Assembly (NCBI GenBank): GCA_001179505.1
Contig: CDMY01001064.1
Span: 191,442 to 215,498, forward strand
DNA: 24,057 nucleotides
DNA from: Vitrella brassicaformis
Lineage: Eukaryota; Sar; Vitrellaceae
Direction of reading: 5' to 3'
Position numbers and translations under genes: made by a program. Numbering within the stretch: position 1 is the first letter of the stretch; every line of letters begins with the position of its first letter. Under the pieces are notes generated by a model that ran no database searches, had not been told where the DNA came from, and worked only from the letters and a program-made list of their open reading frames with translations. Positions 19,100 through 24,057 of the stretch are shown in pieces.

Positions 19100-20504
19100 T
19101 CATTCCGTGAAGCACACCGGTCTCCAATCACCCCTCATTGCATTCACGGGAAGCGTCTTGCCGATCGGCGGCTTCCCGTCCGCAGTGTACCACCGATACT
19201 GTGGGTTTTTCCAACGGCCACTCCATTGGTGAATGAGGTAGATGTCGGGGTGGCTGCAGTTGCACGTCGCACTGGAGTGGGGCTGCATCGGCGCGAATGC
19301 GTTGACGTTCAGCAGGCGGACGTCACCAACCTGGTGATCCCGCGGAGGCTGAAATGAATGTCCCTCGATGATCGTCTTTTTCCCCATACCTGCACCCGCA
19401 GCAAAAGTGCATCCATCGTCAGACGCACACCGTCTCAATGAGGTGTTTCGCTGACCGAATGTGTACATGTACTCCAAGATAGCATCTGTCCACACGACCG
19501 GCCCAGTGAGAAAGACGGCATCTTTGTCTGAGGAGCCGGCGGCCTTGATCTCTTCCACTTGGGCTCGTATCTTGTTGATGGTCAGCAACGGTATCGTGTG
19601 TCGAGGTGCGAAGGCAAAGCTCCACTGCAAACGCATCAGAAGACTTTCGTGTACCGCAGCCTGTTCCGGCCTACTTGTGCAAACTGCAGGTAACTTTGGT
19701 CAGCCTTCTCCACACCAATCAATCCTGTACAGACAGACACAAACCCACGCGAGGCAGAAAGAATCCTTGACGCGCTCTTTCACGCGTCAGCTAAATTGTA
19801 TGACAATCCTCACCTCTCGTCTTGCCCTCATCGATCAGCTCGTCCATGGGCCGCCGACAGTCAATGTCCGTGTCGATGAAGAGGCCACCGCGGTCGTACA
19901 CGATGAGATAAGACCACAGGTCCTGCAGAACAACATGCCAGGCGGCTGCACCCAAGCTACACAATCAATCACTCAATGAATGGACGCCCATACCTTCTGC
20001 TCGATGGTATTCTTGAGGTAGCTCCATACACCCAGCAGCTCTGGGAACGTCTCTTTCACATACGAATGGATCTCGCTGTCGCCAAACAGATGAAAGGTCC
20101 AGCCGGGATTGACTCTCTCACACTTGGCCAGATTCTCCCGCTCCCAGTGCATCATGTAGTCTTTGTCGCGGGTCGTCAAGAACACCTACAGCCGACAACA
20201 AGACCGCCAAACAAGTGACCAAGTCACCTCTCCGAGTCGCATCATCATCGGGTGGTCGCTTGTGCGTTACCTGGCGAGGAATAGATGGCTGCTGCAAGGT
20301 GCAGTTCTGGCGGGCCCCTCTGTCCTTAAGTAGGACCTCGCCACGCAGGCTGCCGAGTAGCTGAGTGGCATTGAGCTCCTGCAACGCAACGCCAGAGACC
20401 TCGGGTTCAGGCGGCCTCCAGAGACCGACCAGCGTCAGACTCAACAGAGGAGTGAACAAGCAGGCAAGGCGGACAGGCAGCGCTGCCTTCCGCAGGCTGA
20501 CCAT
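19100..20504 (-). CDS. GT32 family (OCH1-like) DXD glycosyltransferase, type II membrane protein
   Basis: A Golgi-type sugar transferase; members use nucleotide sugars such as GDP-mannose with a divalent metal. Six exons (20504-20271, 20185-19994, 19922-19814, 19724-19675, 19624-19456, 19389-19100) give 347 residues. Signal anchor at about 10-28 (PVRLACLFTPLLSLTLVGLW). The catalytic core begins IPRQVFLTTRDKDYM and WTFHLFGDSEI, with the metal-binding DXD in YDRGGLFIDTDIDCRRPMDE (D159, D161), then LIGVEKADQSYLQFAQ and TGPVVWTDAILEYMY near the end of the core. These match the GT32 sugar-binding domain of yeast Och1 and inositol-phosphorylceramide mannosyltransferases. The exact acceptor cannot be read. 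The C-terminal part has several cysteines and a tryptophan-rich segment (LIHQWSGRWKNPQYRWY). The fourth intron is only 50 nt. Confidence 0.87.
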
Positions 20505-20556
20505 CCGACCAACTGTTGAGAACCAATCAGGCTGTCAACGCCAACGGCGAATTTAC
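20505..20556. promoter_or_regulatory. 52-bp gap between GT32 start and GH97 fragment
   Basis: The GT32 promoter must begin here or lie within the neighbouring GH97 remnant. The conserved N-terminal part expected of a GH97 enzyme is absent from this gap and from the antisense of the GT32 first exon. Confidence 0.5.
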
Positions 20557-21517
20557 ATGTATGTACAAGAAAAGGCGGTGTCCCACTACAGCCACGTCTC
20601 ATTCGCCCTCCGCCATCGCCCAACCACGCGTGTGTGGCACCTCCACTTCCGCCTCTTCCCTGATGGCCTCTCATTCCGCTACTCTCTGCCCGCAATCAAC
20701 GCGACATACGAGCCCCGCCATGTGATTCAGGAGACTTCACACTTTTTCTTCCCCTTCACGGCCGACGATGCGGCGTGGTTTTTCGAACGCGACAAACTCA
20801 GCCATTATGAGTTGCTCTCGTACGCCGGCGTCTTTCGGACGGCTCCGGCCAGCTCTCTCTCGTCTTGCCCGAGGAGTAGAGGGCCCTTGTACGGCGCACC
20901 GCTCATCTTCCATGATGTCTCGGCGGGTGCCGGCCCTTTCCCCTATCGGCTGCTGACCGAAGCTGCCCTGTATGAATACCCGGGGATGCGCTATACGGTT
21001 CTCCCCGACAACAACACATTTCGTGCCGATCTCGATGAGACTGTCACTCTTTCCCTCCCACTTCCCACCCCATGGCGCGTCATCCTCCTCGCCCGCACAC
21101 TCGACGAGCTGATCAACAGTGACGTCATCGCGTCGCTGAACCCCGCACCCGACCCCGACCTCTTCCCTTCTTACTACTTCTTACCTATCCTACGCCAAGC
21201 CAGGTCGCTCCGTGTGGCGATGGTGGCGCTATAACACGGGCATGCCAGAGGAAGAGAACCAGTACATTGACGGTGCGGCCGGCCTGGGCTTCGAATACAC
21301 GACGATCGACGACGGCTGGGCGGACTGGCCTGACAAGTGGGCCACGATGAAGGCGGTCTGCGACTATGGACGCGAGAAGGGGGTCGGGGTCATGCTGTTG
21401 GAGGACTGTGCCGGGGTCGAGGATACAGCGGATGACTACGCCGACCTCACAATGTTTCTCGACAATGTCAAGACGACAGGAGTTGTCGGTGTCAAGTTCG
21501 ACTTTTTCAACAAGTGA
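20557..21517 (+). pseudogene. GH97 family glycoside hydrolase fragment, frameshifted and stopped
   Basis: GH97 enzymes (mostly bacterial; alpha-glucosidases such as SusB, or alpha-galactosidases) have an N-terminal beta-sandwich and a TIM barrel. Frame one (20557 to about 21180) carries the sandwich end (HLHFRLFPDGLSFRYSLP) and the entry to the barrel (TPWRVILLARTLDELINSDV, IASLNP). Frame two (about 21182-21514) carries AKPGRSVWRWWRYNTG, EYTTIDDGWADW, YGREKGVGVMLL and GVVGVKFDFFNK, where the Asp of KFDFF matches the nucleophile of retaining members. A shift of one base between about 21130 and 21185 separates them, and no GT-AG intron explains it. A TGA follows FFNK at 21515. Roughly the first 100 residues of the family are missing, and no introns are seen. 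It is most likely a decaying, bacterially derived gene. A sequencing or assembly error could also cause the shift. Confidence 0.75.
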
Positions 21518-22321
21518 GGCAAATCGCAGACAGTCATCCCCCCAGCCGCCCTGCTCACGAAATCCGAGCAGCTCATTGTCAAGATGAGCAAGGAGGCTGT
21601 CGAGGCGGCCAAGCAGCACGGTGACGCTTTCGTCAAGCTGCCCTTGCTGCCGCCCCTGCTGCCCTGGGGCTACCTGCAGCCCGCCATCCCCAAGGCCCCA
21701 GCGGCCATGCCATTCGTTCCCTCATACAAGCCATATGGCGCGGCATCTCTGGTCACAAAGGGGGAGTCGATGGTGGTATTCCCCACTCTACGGCAGATGA
21801 CGCCGCCCAGCCTTGGGGTGCCGGTGTATGGCGGGTCGAGTGAGGCGGTCAACATGCTGTTTGTCAGGGAGTATCGGGCCATCCTCCATACGAGGGAGAG
21901 GGAGGTCGACCTGACCGACGCCTGGCTAGGGATGTTTGATGAGTTCAAGACACTGACCAGAAAGGTGACGGTCTACGCCAACTCCTTCCTCAAGGCTGTC
22001 GCCGTCAAGGTACTTATACAGACGAGATCAGATCTCTGTGGCAGTCTCTTTCCATACTCTCTCTCGATGCCATTCCTCCTATATCGTGAGGTGTCTGCCA
22101 AGAGGCCTTCCTTCGACGTTGAGCAGTACAGCGCGTATGTCGATCTGGTCGCGATGTATGCTTACGGAGACCTCAGACAGGTAGGTGCAGAGAGACAGAG
22201 ACCTCAGGTGGGAGGCACACAAAACACGCACACGCACCGCCAGCCTTGCACTCGGCAGTGCCCATCCCTGCAGCTTGACTGTTGGCGCCGCGGGATGCAG
22301 CGACCGACGTCCATCATTTAG
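21518..22321 (+). CDS. Unrecognised open frame continuing after the GH97 TGA
   Basis: I do not recognise this protein. The frame is the one that carries the second GH97 part, and it stays open for 267 codons from the TGA to the TAG at 22319. The first in-frame ATG is at 21584. The region about 21551-22009 looks coding: SEQLIVKMSKEAVEAAKQHG, VPSYKPYGAASLVTKGES, MVVFPTLRQMTPP, YANSFLKAVAVK. A possible 81-nt in-frame intron (22010-22090, GTACTT...CGTGAG) would remove a weaker stretch and join AVAVK to VSAKRPSFDVEQYSAYVDL. A donor-like GACAG/GTAGGTG at about 22180 suggests that the true gene may continue by splicing instead of ending at 22321. The part just after the TGA could be a diverged GH97 C-terminal region, or the end of another gene fused by rearrangement. 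Low certainty. Confidence 0.35.
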   Translation, partial: GKSQTVIPPAALLTKSEQLIVKMSKEAVEAAKQHGDAFVKLPLLPPLLPWGYLQPAIPKAPAAMPFVPSYKPYGAASLVTKGESMVVFPTLRQMTPPSLGVPVYGGSSEAVNMLFVREYRAILHTREREVDLTDAWLGMFDEFKTLTRKVTVYANSFLKAVAVKVLIQTRSDLCGSLFPYSLSMPFLLYREVSAKRPSFDVEQYSAYVDLVAMYAYGDLRQVGAERQRPQVGGTQNTHTHRQPCTRQCPSLQLDCWRRGMQRPTSII

Positions 22322-23838
22322 CAGCTGGCTTTGCTCTCTTGCACGCTGTCACTGAGGTGAGGCGTCAGCCAAGGCTTCCCAGATGGTATTCAGCACGCTA
22401 AGAAGGTGAAAGCCTATCAGCGCACACCTGTCTGCGATCGATCAATGAAGAATGATTCACGCACGCCACGCCACGCCGATGTGTGTGTCCTCTGAGGTCT
22501 GTTTCCTGTGTATGTGCTTCTGTTGTGTGCATTTTTCAACTCGTGTCTCGTGCAAAAGGCATGTGTATGTGCTGGTGTTGGTTCTTTGTATGCGCGTTGT
22601 CGTGCAGTTGTCGTTCCTTGTCGTTGGCGTGTGCTCGCTTGCACGGGTGGTGGTGGGCCGTGTGCAGGTAGTCGTGCACTTGTCATTTTTTGTGTGTCGT
22701 GTGTCGTGATGCATGTGTGCGTGTGGTACCTGTTGGTGGTGGTAAGTGTGCTCGCCTGCACGTATGCACGTAGTCGTGTTTCTTTTTCGTTGCCGTGGTG
22801 GCGGGTTGGTTTTTGTGGTTGGTTGAATGCGTGATCGTCGGTGGTGTTTGTGTTGGTTTTGTGTGCTCGCCTGCACTTACATATGTATGCGCGCGTAGTC
22901 GTGCGGCATCGTGTGCTCGCTGCACGAAAAGGCGTACGGGGGCATGTAGTGCGGGGTTTGTCCTGCTGCTTAGGGCCATGATTTATCAACACACTGTCTA
23001 ACGCAGAAAATGGGTTTACTGGTATAGCAAGCAACTGGCTGGCGACAGAGTGTTAGTGCGCTAGGGACCGACCCACTCACACACACAAGCTGCCTCGATT
23101 GTAGGTGTGCAGTGGATCGGTTAGGCTGACCGGGTGAGTGGGGGCGGGGATAAGGGGGAGGGCGGTCAACTGGCTCACCACACAGTGACTTCCGCCGCCA
23201 GATGCCACGGCACTGGCTGGCTGGGGTCTGGCTGGTTGGTTGACTGGCTCCCTGCCCATCCATTCTATAAACACATACATGCTGTTCGCGACCTCATTTT
23301 CTCTCCCCTGCATACCCTACGTACATCTCAGGCCTGGTCATCTGCCAGAGACGCACAGAGGCACACAGGTCATCTGCACGCACTGACACGGGAGGCATTC
23401 CTCTTTTTCATGTCTCTCTTTGTGTATGTGTGCAGCGGACCCAGATGGCGGTTCTCACAGTACGGACAGACAGCGGATGTGTATCGCCAGAACTCGCACA
23501 TGCCCCTCTTCGTGTGGTGTGCCGTTGATTGTGCGTACGATCAATTCAGCACATGGAGAGTTTCCGTTTCCACCGATGTCATCTTGTGACCAGGCCACTG
23601 ACACTTGTACTGACAAAGGTATGCATATGCCTATGTATACACGACCCGCAAACAATCTTCCTGGTGCGCGGATGATGTGTCAATGCTGCGCCTTGGTCCA
23701 GGACATTGTGTCCGTGAGGCAATGAAGGAAAAATGATCCAGCGGGAGACACAGAGACACACAAAGGTGATATATCACGACTTACAAGCTTTTCTTTCTCC
23801 CCTTCATAAGTAAGCCGTGTATGTGTATGTGTGTACAG
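22322..23838. other. TG-rich region with dispersed repeats, no clear gene
   Basis: The left half is strongly TG-rich on this strand and holds a spaced repeat (separate entry). The right half has ordinary composition, with CA/TG and CTGG tracts. One stretch, 23436-23618, sits between an acceptor-like TGTGTGCAG and a donor-like ACAAAG/GTATGC and is open in one frame with several cysteines (RMCIARTRTCPSSCG). It could be a single exon, but I cannot connect it to neighbours. Confidence 0.5.
22629..22926 (+). repeat. Dispersed repeat built on GTGTGCTCGC and GTAGTCGTG
   Basis: GTGTGCTCGC occurs at 22629, 22746, 22861 and 22911, each time followed at once or after one or two bases by TGCAC. GTAGTCGTG occurs at 22668, 22770 and 22895, that is 39, 24 and 34 bases after the first three copies. 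The first three copies are 117 and 115 bases apart. GTGC...GCAC within each copy can form a short hairpin. The bases between copies are not conserved, so this is not a simple tandem repeat or a CRISPR array. Confidence 0.65.
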
Positions 23839-24057
23839 ATGCGCCGAATGGAGTATCCCAGTGAATGTACGGAAGGAGAGCAGAGCAGCGTGAGTCTGAA
23901 TGTCCTTCATGCTTCTGTGCCAATGCACAGGACACGCACGTCAAACTGCCACTTTCGCACACCACCTCCGCGAGCAAGCGAATGATGTTCCACGGAAGGT
24001 AGGCGCGTGATTTGATTGATATACAGATGGTGCGTTCATGTGTCTCTGTCTGCAGGC
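23839..24057 (+). CDS. Possible 5' end of a gene running off the right edge
   Basis: Splice-like signals line up here. An acceptor GTGTACAG precedes an ATG at 23839. An exon of 51 nt follows (MRRMEYPSECTEGEQSS), with a donor GTGAGT at 23890 and an acceptor TGCACAG at 23930. The second exon, 23931-23998, stays in frame (DTHVKLPLSHTTSASKRMMF), then comes a donor GTAGGC at 23999 and an acceptor CTGCAG at 24055. The first intron would be 41 nt, shorter than the others. No family is recognisable in about 40 residues. Confidence 0.28.

Noticed and set aside
20365-20556. Extension of the GH97 frame upstream to 20365
   Set aside because: This part is the antisense of the GT32 first exon and contains no GH97 sequence; the first family-like residues appear after about 20557.
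21515-21517. TGA as a selenocysteine codon in GH97
   Set aside because: The position is not a catalytic or metal site in the family, and the upstream frameshift already indicates a damaged gene.
22629-22926. CRISPR-like array
   Set aside because: The repeated boxes are 9-10 bases, their inner spacing varies, and the host is a eukaryote.
23420-23725. Cysteine-containing plus-strand frame (about 101 residues)
   Set aside because: It might include one exon (23436-23618), but it has no known domain and joining it to the exon at 23839 gives an early stop, so it is not called as a gene.
1-24057. tRNA, rRNA or mobile-element genes
   Set aside because: I found no tRNA B-box context with a cloverleaf, no rRNA-like conserved block, and no transposase, reverse transcriptase, terminal inverted repeats or long direct repeats by eye.

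Overview
This is nuclear DNA from a eukaryote. It is GC-rich, gene-dense and read on both strands. Nearly every gene is cut by short GT-AG introns (about 50-110 nt). Spaces between genes, and some introns, are full of tetranucleotide and dinucleotide repeats (CTGT, GGAT/ATCC, GGAC, CA/TG). A flagellar radial-spoke gene sits beside ER/Golgi glycosylation genes and bacterial-type genes that carry introns. This style fits an alveolate alga; from memory it most resembles the chromerid Vitrella brassicaformis. That assignment is inference and was not tested.

Layout. 1-2505: repeat-rich, no gene seen. 2506-4268 (+): unknown secreted protein, nine exons, with a duplicated cysteine motif. 4269-5650: repeats. 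5651-7837 (-): DPY-30/GAF radial-spoke protein of the RSP2 type. 8157-11448 (+): GH47 alpha-1,2-mannosidase, type II membrane protein, ER-type specificity residue. 11449-12364: repeats. 12365-12799 (-): FAM32A-like splicing factor. 12854-12964 (-): a 36-residue OST4 subunit of oligosaccharyltransferase, only 54 bp ahead of FAM32A. 13274-15002 (+): YeeE/YedE (TsuA-type) sulfur-compound transporter with a GC-AG intron. 15436-16595 (-): HINT3-like HIT protein with an N-terminal signal-like segment. 16687-18697 (+): GUP1-type MBOAT acyltransferase. 19100-20504 (-): GT32 (OCH1-like) DXD glycosyltransferase. 20557-21517 (+): damaged fragment of a GH97 glycoside hydrolase with a frameshift and an in-frame TGA. 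21518-22321 (+): the same frame continues open as an unrecognised ORF. 22322-23838: repeat-rich. A possible gene start lies at the right edge.

Functional picture. Four of the genes (GH47, OST4, GUP1, GT32) belong to protein glycosylation or GPI-anchor maturation in the ER/Golgi. Whether the grouping has meaning is unknown. Three neighbouring pairs are head to head with short shared upstream regions (319, 309 and 91 bp). A fourth, GT32/GH97, is 52 bp apart.

Exons were joined by eye, using splice consensus and family conservation. Junctions inside conserved domains are strong; the 3' end of the YeeE gene, the tail of the HIT gene and the region after the GH97 fragment are weak.
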